DNA of 45,378 nucleotides from Arenibaculum pallidiluteum (GCF_017355985.1 NZ_JAFIQU010000030.1:1-45378); one strand, 5' to 3'; shown: positions 16,173 through 24,470, counted from the stretch's first letter. The notes: generated from the letters alone by a model not told the origin. Made by a program: numbers and translations.

Positions 16173-17736
16173 GGGCGGCTCCGGCCTGCGCGATGGCGCC
16201 ATGCTCCTCCCAGTGGCCCGCCATCAGCAGGCCGAGACGCTGGATCGTGGCCTCGGCGCGGGGCAGGGGCGGCGACAGCCTGCCCCGGACCATCACGGCG
16301 ACATGATCCGAGAGCGCCAGGATCTCGTCGAGGTCCTCGGAGATCAGGACCACGGCGGCGCCGGCTGCGCGCGCCTCCAGCAGCTGCTCCTGCACGTAGG
16401 TGACGGCGCCGATGTCGAGGCCGCGGGTCGGCTGGCTCGCCACGATCAGGCTCGGGCGCTCGGACAATGTGCGCCCCAGGATGAGCTTCTGCATGTTTCC
16501 GCCGGAAAGGAGGCGCGTCATGGCGGCCGGACCCGGCCCGCGCACGTCGTAGCGCGCGATCAGCGCGCGCGCATGGGCCATGGCTCCGCCGCGGCGCTGG
16601 AAGCCCCAGCGCGAGAAACGCGGCTCGCGGTAGCGCTCGGCGATCAGGTTCTCCCAGACCGCCATGCCGGGCACGAGGCCGGTGGCGTGCCGGTCCTCGG
16701 GGATTCGGGCGACGCCCCGCCGGACGAGCTCGCGCGCCGAGGGGGCAACGATCTCGCTGCCGAGAAGCACCATCCGCCCGGCCGCAAGCTCGGCCACGCC
16801 CGAGAGCAGGTCCGCCAGCGCCGTCTGACCGTTGCCGGACACCCCCGCGATGCCGAGGATCTCGTGACGGCGCACCGTCAGGTCCACGGCATCCAGCGCC
16901 GGCGGGCCAGCCGGAGCGGCCACCGTTGCGCCCGCGAGCGCCAGCACGGGCTCGCCCGGCGCAAGTGGAAGCGCCCGCGGCGCGGTCACCGGGCGGCCCA
17001 CCATCAGCTCGGCCAGTTCGGCGCGGGTTGTCTCGGTGGTGCGCCGGCGCGCGACCAGGCGCCCGCCGCGCAGGACGGCGACCTCCTGGCTGCCGGCCAG
17101 CACCTCGTGCAGCTTGTGGCTGATGAAGACGACCGAAAGCCCATCGGCGGTAAGGCGCCCCAGCGTCGCGAAGAGGCCGAGGGATTCCTGCGGCGTCAGC
17201 ACGGCCGTGGGCTCGTCAAGGATCAGGATCCGCGCATTGCGATAGAGCGCCTTCAGGATCTCGACGCGCTGGCGCTCGCCCACCGACAGGGACCCGACCG
17301 GGCGGTCCGGATCCACGGCGAGCCCGAAGCGGGACGCCAGGTCCAGCAGGCGCCGGCGACCCCCGGCCCGGTCGGACCAGGGTCGCCAGAGCGGCTCGGT
17401 GCCCAGGATCACGTTGTCGAGAACCGTCAGGTTCTCGGCCAGGGTGAAGTGCTGGTGCACCATGCCGATCCCGGCGTCCAGCGCCGCCCGCGGCGATCCC
17501 GGGGGCAGGGGCCGGCCGAACGCCTCCACATGGCCGGCATCGGCCACGTAGTGGCCGAACAGGATGTTCATGAGGGTGGTCTTGCCGGCGCCGTTCTCGC
17601 CGAGCAGCGCCAGAACCTCGCCGCGCCGGAGCTCGAGCGAGATTCCGTCATTGGCGAGCAGTGGTCCGAAGCGTTTGGTGATGCCGGCGAGCCGGAGGAC
17701 GACCTCCGGCTCGCGCAGTGGAGCAGATACCGTCAC
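16162..17736 (-). CDS. Double-domain ABC ATPase of the nucleoside/simple-sugar import family
   Basis: A 524-residue ATPase with two ABC modules (about 10-245 and 260-510), as in RbsA/MglA and NupO/YufO. Module 1 has Walker A GENGAGKTT, signature LSVGERQRVEI and Walker B ILILDEPTAVLT. Module 2 has the degenerate Walker A GVSGNGQTAL and signature LLSGGNMQKLILGR, with SQPTRGLD in place of a Walker B. Such asymmetry is normal in this family, where only one site hydrolyses efficiently. The start is GTG 17736, whose GTGA overlaps the TGA of the binding-protein gene. Upstream in-frame sequence is low-complexity and not protein-like. Confidence 0.92.
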   Translation of the reverse strand: MTVSAPLREPEVVLRLAGITKRFGPLLANDGISLELRRGEVLALLGENGAGKTTLMNILFGHYVADAGHVEAFGRPLPPGSPRAALDAGIGMVHQHFTLAENLTVLDNVILGTEPLWRPWSDRAGGRRRLLDLASRFGLAVDPDRPVGSLSVGERQRVEILKALYRNARILILDEPTAVLTPQESLGLFATLGRLTADGLSVVFISHKLHEVLAGSQEVAVLRGGRLVARRRTTETTRAELAELMVGRPVTAPRALPLAPGEPVLALAGATVAAPAGPPALDAVDLTVRRHEILGIAGVSGNGQTALADLLSGVAELAAGRMVLLGSEIVAPSARELVRRGVARIPEDRHATGLVPGMAVWENLIAERYREPRFSRWGFQRRGGAMAHARALIARYDVRGPGPAAMTRLLSGGNMQKLILGRTLSERPSLIVASQPTRGLDIGAVTYVQEQLLEARAAGAAVVLISEDLDEILALSDHVAVMVRGRLSPPLPRAEATIQRLGLLMAGHWEEHGAIAQAGAAHAS

Positions 17737-18764
17737 GGCGTCGACTTGGGCTCGGCGTCGTTGACGTTCACGCGGAACAGGCCGTCCAGGAACTCCTGCT
17801 GGCGGGTCTTCACCTTCTCCAGGGCGGCGGCCGGGATCTTGCCGTCGAAGGTGCCCAGCGGCGACAGGCTCGACCCGCCGAACTTCATGGCGCTGTACTG
17901 CCCGTAGTCCTCGGCCGTGAAGGTGCCGTCCCGGACCGCCTTCACGGCCCGGTCGATGGTCGGCTCCATGTGCCAGAGGGCGCTGGCCACGACCGTGTCG
18001 GGATACTGGGCCTGGGTGTCGATGACGTTGCCGATGGCCAGCACCTTGCGCTCCTTGGCGGCGTCCGAGACGCCGAAGCGCTCCGCGTACATGATGTCGG
18101 CGCCGCGGTCGATCATGGCGAAGGCCGCCTCCTTGGCCTTCGGCGGGTCGAACCACGAGCCGATGAAGGTGACGGAGAACCGGACGGCCGGGTTGATCTC
18201 CTTCGCGCCGTCCATGAAGGCGTTCATCAGCCGGTTCACCTCGGGGATCGGGTAGCCGCCGACCATGCCGATGTGATTCGACTTCGTCATGGCACCTGCG
18301 ATCAGGCCGGTCAGGTAGGCGGGCTCCTGGATCCAGTTGTCGAAGACGGCGAAGTTCTTGCCCGCGGGACCGAAGCTGGACCCCATCAGGTAGGCCGTCT
18401 TGGGATAGTCGCGGGCGACGGCGCGGGCCGGGCGCTCGACGCCGAAGACCTCGCCGACGATGAGCTGGTTGCCGGCCTCGGAGTACTGGCGCATCACGCG
18501 CTCATAGTCGGTGTTGGCAACCGATTCCGACCAGACGTACTCGACCTCGCCGCGGGCCTCGGCGGCCTTCAGGGCCTTGTGGATGCGGCTGACCCACTGC
18601 TGCTCGATGGGGACGGTATATATGCCGGCGACCTTCACCTTGGCCGCCGACTGCGCAAGCGCCTGACCTGCCGGCAGCGCGAGCAGGGTGCCCGCCCCGA
18701 GCACGGCCGCGATGACGGCGCGCCGTCCGACGGTGAAAAGGGACGCTCGCGTGATGCCTTCCAT
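17733..18764 (-). CDS. BMP-family ABC transporter substrate-binding protein
   Basis: A periplasmic binding protein of 343 residues from ATG 18764. The N-terminus has Arg residues, a hydrophobic stretch (AVIAAVLGAGTLLALPAG) and an AQA cleavage site, so it is a Sec-secreted soluble protein, not a lipoprotein (no lipobox Cys). The mature part follows the BMP (PnrA/Med) family: VAGIYTVPIEQQWVSRIH, YERVMRQYSEAG, GGYPIPEVNRLMNAF and a late DGTFTAEDYG. BMP members bind purine/pyrimidine nucleosides, and the terminal deaminase gene fits that. First gene of the five-gene minus-strand operon ending at codA. No clear promoter was found upstream. Confidence 0.88.
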   Translation of the reverse strand: MEGITRASLFTVGRRAVIAAVLGAGTLLALPAGQALAQSAAKVKVAGIYTVPIEQQWVSRIHKALKAAEARGEVEYVWSESVANTDYERVMRQYSEAGNQLIVGEVFGVERPARAVARDYPKTAYLMGSSFGPAGKNFAVFDNWIQEPAYLTGLIAGAMTKSNHIGMVGGYPIPEVNRLMNAFMDGAKEINPAVRFSVTFIGSWFDPPKAKEAAFAMIDRGADIMYAERFGVSDAAKERKVLAIGNVIDTQAQYPDTVVASALWHMEPTIDRAVKAVRDGTFTAEDYGQYSAMKFGGSSLSPLGTFDGKIPAAALEKVKTRQQEFLDGLFRVNVNDAEPKSTP

Positions 18765-18806
18765 GTTCGCCTCGTTCTCTGGTTGGTTGCCGGCCGGGCG
18801 TAGCAA

Positions 18807-19005
18807 TCGCCGTGCCGAGCCCGAGGCGCGTCGCGACTGGACCGCCGCGCGGCGAAGGGCCGGGGCCGCCGATCCTCCCCTGGCGCATATTTAGCCATGC
18901 AGCGCCGAACTCGTCATCACGCGGCTGCAGTGGAGGCGCCTGCCGGATCGGGCCCTGGCGCCGAGCACCGGCGTGAAATCGCGGACTTCCGCGCCTTCTG
19001 GCGCC
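18807..19005. other. Intergenic region between two minus-strand operons
   Basis: About 200 bp between the orphan-binding-protein cluster and the nucleoside-type ABC operon. It contains GGCGCC repeats (around 18932 and 18955) and a small GCGCC/GGCGC stem near 18991. It should carry the ABC operon promoter. I see no gene in it. Confidence 0.3.
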
Positions 19006-20010
19006 CTACTGGATGATCTCCGCGATGCGGGCGATGGTGACGGGCGGCGGCGCATCCAGCCGCTTGGCCACCCGGATGTTGACCGCAAGGGAGAATCGGT
19101 TCGTCTTCTCGATTGGCGCCGTGTCCAACCGCAGGTTTGGGTCTCTCAGGATCCGGTCCACCTGCGATCCTGCAAGCGCGCCGATCTGGTCCAGCCGAAC
19201 GTAGAGGGCCAGGAGCGCGTCCGCCTGCAGCAGGGGCAGCGGACCGCCGGTGAAGACCGGCAGGTGCTCCTCCACGGCAAGCGCCGTGAATTGCTTCATG
19301 CGCTGGATCAGGAAGGTCGACAGGCCGAAATAGACGAAATCGACTTCGGCGCTGCGCAGTTCCTGGGTCAGAGCCGGCAGGCTCGCCGGATCGGGCTTGC
19401 CGTCCTTGCCCACCGGAATGGAAAGGGCGATCAGCTCGTAACCGAGCTCGGTCGAAAGCGCCTTCATCTGCTGCATGCGCAGCACCGAGGCGGGCTGCGT
19501 CGTGTCGTAGAGCATGCCGAGGCGGCGCAGCGGCCTGTAGGTGCGCATGGCGTTCACCTGCGCCTCCAGCGGCACGACATAGTCCGTGCCCAGCAGGTTT
19601 GGCCGCCCGGTGCGGTCCTCGGAACGCGAGATCTTCGCCTCGGCCGCCCCGGCGACGTACATGTAGACGACCGGCAGATCGGTCAGGTGCTTCTCGGGAT
19701 CGACACTGTCGTAGCGGCCGACCGCTTCCAGCGTGACGTCGTTGCCCCAGGTCACGACCACGTCGGGGCGCAGCAGGCGCGCCTCCTTCACGAATTCGGC
19801 GACGGCGCTGCGCGACTGGTTCGCGTCGCGCATCACGATGTCGACGCCGATTTTCCTGTCGCTGAAGTACTGCTGGAATCCGGCGCAGACCTGCTCGCAG
19901 CCGCGCCAGTTGATGAGGTAGATGAAAGGCCGCTGGCGCCCGGCGGTCTGCGCCTGCGCGGCACCTGTCGCCAAGACCAGAATGGCCGCCAGCAAAGTCA
20001 GAACCCGCAT
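19006..20010 (-). CDS. Orphan periplasmic binding protein, ABC_sub_bind (TrpX-like) family, copy B
   Basis: A secreted protein of 334 residues with a clear Sec signal peptide (MRVLTLLAAILVLATGAAQA, cleaved after residue 20). It has the two-lobed fold of the ABC_sub_bind family. Characteristic stretches are VVVTWGNDVT, PVVYMYVAGA, TGRPNLLGTDYVVPL, VDFVYFGLSTFLIQ and LPVFTGG. C38 and C42 in WRGCEQVC may form a disulfide. It aligns end to end with the protein at 21312-22412, with well over half of residues identical by eye. No permease or ATPase gene is near, so it may feed a remote transporter or act in signalling. It is the last gene of the cluster, about 117 bp after the racemase-like gene. 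Confidence 0.82.
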   Translation of the reverse strand: MRVLTLLAAILVLATGAAQAQTAGRQRPFIYLINWRGCEQVCAGFQQYFSDRKIGVDIVMRDANQSRSAVAEFVKEARLLRPDVVVTWGNDVTLEAVGRYDSVDPEKHLTDLPVVYMYVAGAAEAKISRSEDRTGRPNLLGTDYVVPLEAQVNAMRTYRPLRRLGMLYDTTQPASVLRMQQMKALSTELGYELIALSIPVGKDGKPDPASLPALTQELRSAEVDFVYFGLSTFLIQRMKQFTALAVEEHLPVFTGGPLPLLQADALLALYVRLDQIGALAGSQVDRILRDPNLRLDTAPIEKTNRFSLAVNIRVAKRLDAPPPVTIARIAEIIQ

Positions 20011-20127
20011 CGCTCCGCCATCCGATCGTTCCAGATCCCGGCCCGGGCCGGGTCATCATACACCAGGGCCGCGGGCGCGGCCGAAAACTCGTGCAGACAT
20101 TCCCCGCCGCCGGATCGTGCCGGGCTG

Positions 20128-21267
20128 TCAGTCCACATGGAATCGCTTGATCGCCGGACCCAGGAACGGCACCGCCGAGGGCCGCACCCCGCTGCGCGCA
20201 GCGATCTCCTCGGCCGTGATCGAATTGTCGCCGTCCGCGCCCAGCACGACCACCTCGTCGCCCGGAGCGACATCCGGCAGCGACGTGACGTCGACCAGCA
20301 TCGAGGTCATGAAGGCGCGGCCTGCGACGGGGACGCGCCGGCCGCGGATCAGCACCTGGGCGTTCCGGTCGGCGGACAGGAACGGGGCATGGGCGAAGCC
20401 CGCCGCGACCACGGCCACCTTGATGGTCCTGTCCGCCGTCAGCCCGGCCTCGTAGGCGAGCCGCGTTCCCGGCGGAATGATCTTGATCTCCGAGACGATG
20501 GACCGGATCTCGAGCGCAGGGCGCAGCCCGTCTGGACCGCCGGGCGTCATCCTGATGCCGTAGAGCAGCGAGCCCAGGCGAACGGCGTCGTGGACCCGAG
20601 CGCCCGGAACCGCCAGGCCCGGGCTGCTCAGGACATGGGCGAAGGGCCTGCGGCCCAGCATGCGGCCGAGCTCCTGCACCCACGCGTCGAAAGCCGCCAC
20701 CTCGTCCAGCACGCCTGGATAGTCGGCCCGGTAGGCTGCGAAGCCATGGGCGTAGACGCCGTCGAGGACAACCGAGCCCGAGGCTGCGACCGTGCGCACG
20801 ACCGCCGTCGCCGCTTCCACCGGCATGCCCTGTCCGGCGCATCCGAGATCCACGCGCACATGGACCAGCGCGCGCCGCCGCTGCAGGGCGGATTCGGCCT
20901 GCAGCGCCTCGAGCATCTCGGCCGAGTTCAGGGTTACAGTGAGATCGTTGGAGATCAGCGTCCGCGCATCGTCGCGCAGCAGCGGCCCCAGGACCAGGAT
21001 CTGCTGCCGGATGCCGGCCTCGCGCAGCTCCGCGCCCTCGCTCGCGCTCGAGACGGCGAAGGCGTCCACGCCCGCCGCGGCGAGGCTCGTCGCGACCTCG
21101 GCCATGCCATGGCCGTAGGCGTCGGCCTTCACGACGGCGTAGATCCGCGCCGCCGGCGGCAGGTGCTGCCGCGCAGTGCGCAGGTTGGCGCTGACGTTCC
21201 CGAGCCTGACGATCGCGCGCGAGGTTACGGAGAAGGTGCTGGGAGCTGCCACCAGGGTGGTCGTCAT
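20128..21267 (-). CDS. Alanine-racemase-like PLP protein with altered catalytic tyrosine
   Basis: A fold-type III PLP enzyme of 379 residues, normal length for alanine racemase. The PLP lysine is K47 in VVKADAYGHG. GLRPALEIRS and GRAFM match the cofactor- and substrate-site segments of Alr. The second catalytic base of Alr, Tyr265 in the conserved GYADG, is replaced: the sequence here is AAGFAHAPF with Phe291 (codon TTC at 20395-20397). Racemisation in one direction normally needs that Tyr, so this may be a variant racemase, a different PLP activity or a binding protein. There is no signal peptide. It lies between two paralogous periplasmic binding-protein genes. Confidence 0.8.
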   Translation of the reverse strand: MTTTLVAAPSTFSVTSRAIVRLGNVSANLRTARQHLPPAARIYAVVKADAYGHGMAEVATSLAAAGVDAFAVSSASEGAELREAGIRQQILVLGPLLRDDARTLISNDLTVTLNSAEMLEALQAESALQRRRALVHVRVDLGCAGQGMPVEAATAVVRTVAASGSVVLDGVYAHGFAAYRADYPGVLDEVAAFDAWVQELGRMLGRRPFAHVLSSPGLAVPGARVHDAVRLGSLLYGIRMTPGGPDGLRPALEIRSIVSEIKIIPPGTRLAYEAGLTADRTIKVAVVAAGFAHAPFLSADRNAQVLIRGRRVPVAGRAFMTSMLVDVTSLPDVAPGDEVVVLGADGDNSITAEEIAARSGVRPSAVPFLGPAIKRFHVD

Positions 21268-21311
21268 CTCGCTGGCTCGCGGGGCGGGTGAAGGGCGGGC
21301 GGCGGGCTGGA

Positions 21312-22412
21312 TCACTGCTCCACCTTGATGAAATCGGCGACGCGGACGATGCTGATCGGCGGGTAGACCTCCAGGGTCCGTGCGACCGACATGTTCACCA
21401 TCAGCGTGAACCTGTTCAGCCTTGCAATGGGCATTTCGCCCGGGGCGATGTTCTGCGTCAGGATGCTTTCCACCTGCGAGCCCGCCAGTGCGCCGATCTG
21501 GTCCAGGCGCGTGAACAGCCCCAGGAGCGCGTCGGCCTGCTCGACGGGGAGCTGCCCACCGGAAAAGACGGGTAGGCCGCGCTCCAGCGCCAGCGCCGTG
21601 AACGGCTTGACCTGCTGGATCAGGAAGGACGAGAGGCCGAAATAGACGAAGTCCGGCTGTTGCGCCGCCAGCGTATCCATGGCCTCCGCGAGGCGCGCGG
21701 CGTCGGGCCTTCCCGTGGCGCCGAGGGGCAGCGGAACGGCGATCAGAGTGAAGTCCATCCTGGGCGCCAGGTCGCGGATCGCCTCCATGCGCTGGACCGA
21801 GCCCTCCTGGGCGGGATCGTAGAGCATGCCGATCCGCCGGCTCGGCCGGTAGGCATTGATGGCGTTGATCTGGGCGCTCAGCGGCACGACGTAGTCCGTT
21901 CCCGCGATGTTGGGCCGCCCGGTCGCGTCCTCGCCCCTGCTGATCTTCCCTTCGACGGCCCCGGACACATACATGTAGACGACGGGTATGTCGGTGACGT
22001 GGCGGGCGGGATCCACCGCGTCGTATGGGCCGACCACCTCGTAGGTCACGTCGTTGCCCCAGGTCACGATGGCCGCGGCCCGGCGCGCCCGGGCCTCGTC
22101 CACCAGACCCCCGATGGCGCGGCGGTCCTGGCCGGCGTCGCGCTCGACCACTTCCACCGGCAGCTTCATGCGGGCGACATAGTCGTGAAAGCCGCGGCAC
22201 GCCTGCTCGCAGCCGCGCCAGGTGATCAGAAAGACGAGCGGCCTTGACGCGGATGCGCGGGCCGCCTCGGCCTGCGGGGCCTCGGCGAAGGCCGTCGCCG
22301 CGCCGCAGACGGCCAGCATGATCGCGGCCGCGAGCCCGGCCATGAGTCCGGCCGCGCGCCGCAGTCGGCGCCGAGACGGCGATCCGCGGCGGATGACTGC
22401 CGCTGAGGTCAC
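21312..22412 (-). CDS. Orphan periplasmic binding protein, ABC_sub_bind (TrpX-like) family, copy A
   Basis: A secreted protein of 366 residues starting at GTG 22412, whose GTGA overlaps the DUF1611 stop. An Arg-rich n-region, a hydrophobic core (LMAGLAAAIMLAVCGAA) and TAFAEA give a signal peptide; the Cys at 36 is not in a good lipobox. The mature part is paralogous to the gene at 19006-20010: WRGCEQAC (C68, C72), IVTWGNDVT, VVYMYVSGA, TGRPNIAGTDYVVPL, PDFVYFGLSSFLIQ. No ABC permease or ATPase accompanies it. The ligand is unknown; amino acid or peptide-derived acid is a guess from the neighbouring DUF1611 and racemase-like genes. Confidence 0.82.
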   Translation of the reverse strand: MTSAAVIRRGSPSRRRLRRAAGLMAGLAAAIMLAVCGAATAFAEAPQAEAARASASRPLVFLITWRGCEQACRGFHDYVARMKLPVEVVERDAGQDRRAIGGLVDEARARRAAAIVTWGNDVTYEVVGPYDAVDPARHVTDIPVVYMYVSGAVEGKISRGEDATGRPNIAGTDYVVPLSAQINAINAYRPSRRIGMLYDPAQEGSVQRMEAIRDLAPRMDFTLIAVPLPLGATGRPDAARLAEAMDTLAAQQPDFVYFGLSSFLIQQVKPFTALALERGLPVFSGGQLPVEQADALLGLFTRLDQIGALAGSQVESILTQNIAPGEMPIARLNRFTLMVNMSVARTLEVYPPISIVRVADFIKVEQ

Positions 22413-23449
22413 GGCGCCGCGGCCCCGTCCGGGCGGGACCGCGTCGGGAAGTCGCGCAGCAGCGCGTCGACGATCGGCTCCGCGCCAAACCGGATCGGGT
22501 CCGTCGCCGGCATCCCGAATTCCTCCGACAGGGCGTCCAGCAGGGTCCGCGCCTCCTCTGCGCCGAGCGCGCTGGTGTTCACGGAGATACCGACGAAGCG
22601 CCCATCGGGGCTCACGCCACGGCCGATGGCCCGCACCGCATCCATGACGGCGCCGATCGCGGGGATCGGAACGTGGGGCAGGCCGTTCATATGGGTCCGC
22701 GTCGGTTCGTGGCACAGCACGTAGGCCTGCGCCGCGGCCCCGACCACAAGCGCTGGCGAAGCCGAGGTGGCTGGCGACAGGACGCAGCCCTGGCCCTCGA
22801 TCACGTCCCAGTGGTCGTCATGGCTGGCGGGCGTAAGCGCCTCGACGGCGCCGATGGCAGACGCGCCGGTAAGCGCGTCGAGCGGGATGCCGTGGCCCGA
22901 GATCATGATCCCGGTCTGCCCTGTCGCCCGGAAATCGGCATCGATGCCCCGGCGGCGCAGCTCGCGCTCGATGGCGAGGGCCGTGTACTTCTTCCCGAGA
23001 TTCTGGTCCGTCCCGACGGTTAGCAGCCGCCTTCCGCGCCGCGGCGCCAGCGTCGCCGGCGGAAATGGGCCGCGGTGGTGGCGGATGTCGTGCAGGGTCA
23101 CGCCGCGTCGCCGCGCCGCCTCTGCGAGTTCGGGGACGGCGCCCAGACAGTCGTGGAGCCCGGCGGCGATGTCGAGCCCTGCCGCGATGGCCTCGAGCAG
23201 CGTCGGCAGCCACTGGGGCCGGAACAGGCCCCCCGCGGTCGAGAGGCCGATCAGCAGCGTCCTGGCGCCCGCACCCGCGGCTTCCCCGATCGTCAGGTCG
23301 GGAAGTCCGAGATCATGGCCGCATCCGGGCATGCGGTGCTGCCCGATGCACCACTCCGGGCGCCACTGGACCACGCCGAAAGCCGTCTTGGCCTCCCGGA
23401 TGTCCTTTGAATCGCCGAGGAAAACGAGGAAGGGACGCTGCAGCGCCAT
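22409..23449 (-). CDS. DUF1611 family protein (DgcN-like)
   Basis: A 346-residue cytosolic protein with a Rossmann-like N-terminal part (FLVFLGDSKDIREAKTAFG) and a P-loop C-terminal part (TVGTDQNLGKKYTALAI), the two-domain layout of DUF1611. Other family marks are ATGQTGIMISG, VIEGQG, and AYVLCHEPTRTHM. The DUF1611 member DgcN has been reported to N-acetylate D-glutamate in a D-amino-acid catabolic route with the racemase DgcA. DgcA is not here; an alanine-racemase-like gene is. ATG 23449 (MALQRPFLVF) is chosen over ATG 23518, whose extra 23 residues are not family-like and would cover a repeat-rich control region. Confidence 0.8.
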   Translation of the reverse strand: MALQRPFLVFLGDSKDIREAKTAFGVVQWRPEWCIGQHRMPGCGHDLGLPDLTIGEAAGAGARTLLIGLSTAGGLFRPQWLPTLLEAIAAGLDIAAGLHDCLGAVPELAEAARRRGVTLHDIRHHRGPFPPATLAPRRGRRLLTVGTDQNLGKKYTALAIERELRRRGIDADFRATGQTGIMISGHGIPLDALTGASAIGAVEALTPASHDDHWDVIEGQGCVLSPATSASPALVVGAAAQAYVLCHEPTRTHMNGLPHVPIPAIGAVMDAVRAIGRGVSPDGRFVGISVNTSALGAEEARTLLDALSEEFGMPATDPIRFGAEPIVDALLRDFPTRSRPDGAAAP

Positions 23450-23473
23450 GCCGGATCCGCGGGCGAAGTATGA

Positions 23474-23540
23474 TGGGGCGTCTGGCCGACGCCCATGCTT
23501 AACCATGAGACGCCCCACCGCTTAAAGAACGCTTAAGCAT
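23474..23540 (-). promoter_or_regulatory. Repeat-rich putative operator upstream of the DUF1611 gene
   Basis: Within 67 bp there are an exact 10-bp inverted repeat, TGGGGCGTCT (23474-23483) with AGACGCCCCA (23508-23517), and an 8-bp one, ATGCTTAA (23495-23502) with TTAAGCAT (23533-23540). There are also three copies of GCTTAA at 23497, 23520 and 23531, spaced 23 and 11 bp (about two and one helical turns). This looks like a regulator-binding array or a structured leader. Confidence 0.5.
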
Positions 23541-23565
23541 ATCGCCGCCGCCCGTTCCCTGCGCC

Positions 23566-24429
23566 TCAGCTGCCGGTGGCCGCCGCGGGCGGGGCGGCCG
23601 GAAGCGGGACTGCCTCGGACCCCCGGAAGCGCGCCAGCAGCCCGTCCAGCTCGGCGGGGTCGACGAGCTTCCAGCCGGCAGCCGCTGCCGCGGCGATCTC
23701 GTTCTCGTCGGGAAAACCCCTCGGCGGTGCGCCGGGGCCCTGCGGGCGGCGGGGCAGAGCTTCGCCCGCGCGCGCCATCCGCACGGCCTCGGCGATCAGG
23801 GGGATGCCGGACCGGTACGCGTTCAGGACATGCCAGAAGTTGCTGCGCCCCGGCGCCACGGGGATCGACGTGACCAGGGCGATATCCCCCTCGTCGAATC
23901 CCGTCGCAACGTGGTGCAGCGTGCAGCCGATCGCGGTCTCGCCAGCGGCCAGCGCGCGCAGCACGGGAAACTGCCCGCGATAGGCGGGCAGGGCCGAGGG
24001 ATGGAGGTTCAGGACCCGGCCGGGCGCCGCCTCGATCAGCGCGTCCGGAAACTTGAAGCCGAAGCGCGAGCTGACCACCAGGTCCGGCCGGAAGGCGAGG
24101 ATCCCGGAGGCGCCGCGCCAATCCTCGGGCGTCGCGACGCGCGTCATGGGGACGCCATAGCGCCGGGCCAGCTGGCGCGGGGTCAGCAGGTCCCCGCCGC
24201 CATCGGGATACGCCGCATCCAGGCTGGGGAAGAGGATCTCCATGGGAAAGCTGCGCTCGTAGAACCAGGCGTGGCGGAGCGAGGGCACCATCTCGTCGGT
24301 CGCGCGCTTGCGGGCCGACAGGAAGACCACGACCTCGTCGGCCGCGAGCAGCGGCAGGACGGCATTCAGGATCACCGTGCCCGTGAGGTCTGCTGTCGTG
24401 CAGAAGGCGATCCTCATCCCCGAGCCCAT
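23566..24429 (-). CDS. Formyltransferase-domain protein (Fmt/PurN-like catalytic domain only)
   Basis: A 287-residue cytosolic protein with the N10-formyltetrahydrofolate-dependent formyltransferase fold. Catalytic residues are present: N141 and H143 in VLNLHPSALPAYRG, and D179 in TGFDEGDI. The tRNA-binding C-terminal domain of methionyl-tRNA formyltransferase is missing. The tail after residue 200 is short and Pro/Ala-rich, so a small amine or amino-sugar acceptor is more likely than tRNA. ATG 24429 has AGGGG 4 bases upstream; ATG 24417 is an alternative. It precedes DUF1611 on the same strand by 116 bp and may be the first gene of that cluster. A 30-bp palindrome lies in its leader. Confidence 0.78.
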   Translation of the reverse strand: MGSGMRIAFCTTADLTGTVILNAVLPLLAADEVVVFLSARKRATDEMVPSLRHAWFYERSFPMEILFPSLDAAYPDGGGDLLTPRQLARRYGVPMTRVATPEDWRGASGILAFRPDLVVSSRFGFKFPDALIEAAPGRVLNLHPSALPAYRGQFPVLRALAAGETAIGCTLHHVATGFDEGDIALVTSIPVAPGRSNFWHVLNAYRSGIPLIAEAVRMARAGEALPRRPQGPGAPPRGFPDENEIAAAAAAGWKLVDPAELDGLLARFRGSEAVPLPAAPPAAATGS

Positions 24430-24470
24430 CCATCCCCTGACGATCTTCGGCTGCGGCGGTCCCGGCATTT

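Noticed and set aside
15054..17907. Two long plus-strand open frames opposite the ABC permease and ATPase genes
   Set aside because: Composition is that of antisense GC-rich frames (Asp/Gln/Arg/His runs), while the minus strand has complete ABC genes with all motifs.
18973..21291. 772-codon plus-strand open frame
   Set aside because: Opposite three real genes (binding protein B, racemase-like and its upstream region); no recognisable domain.
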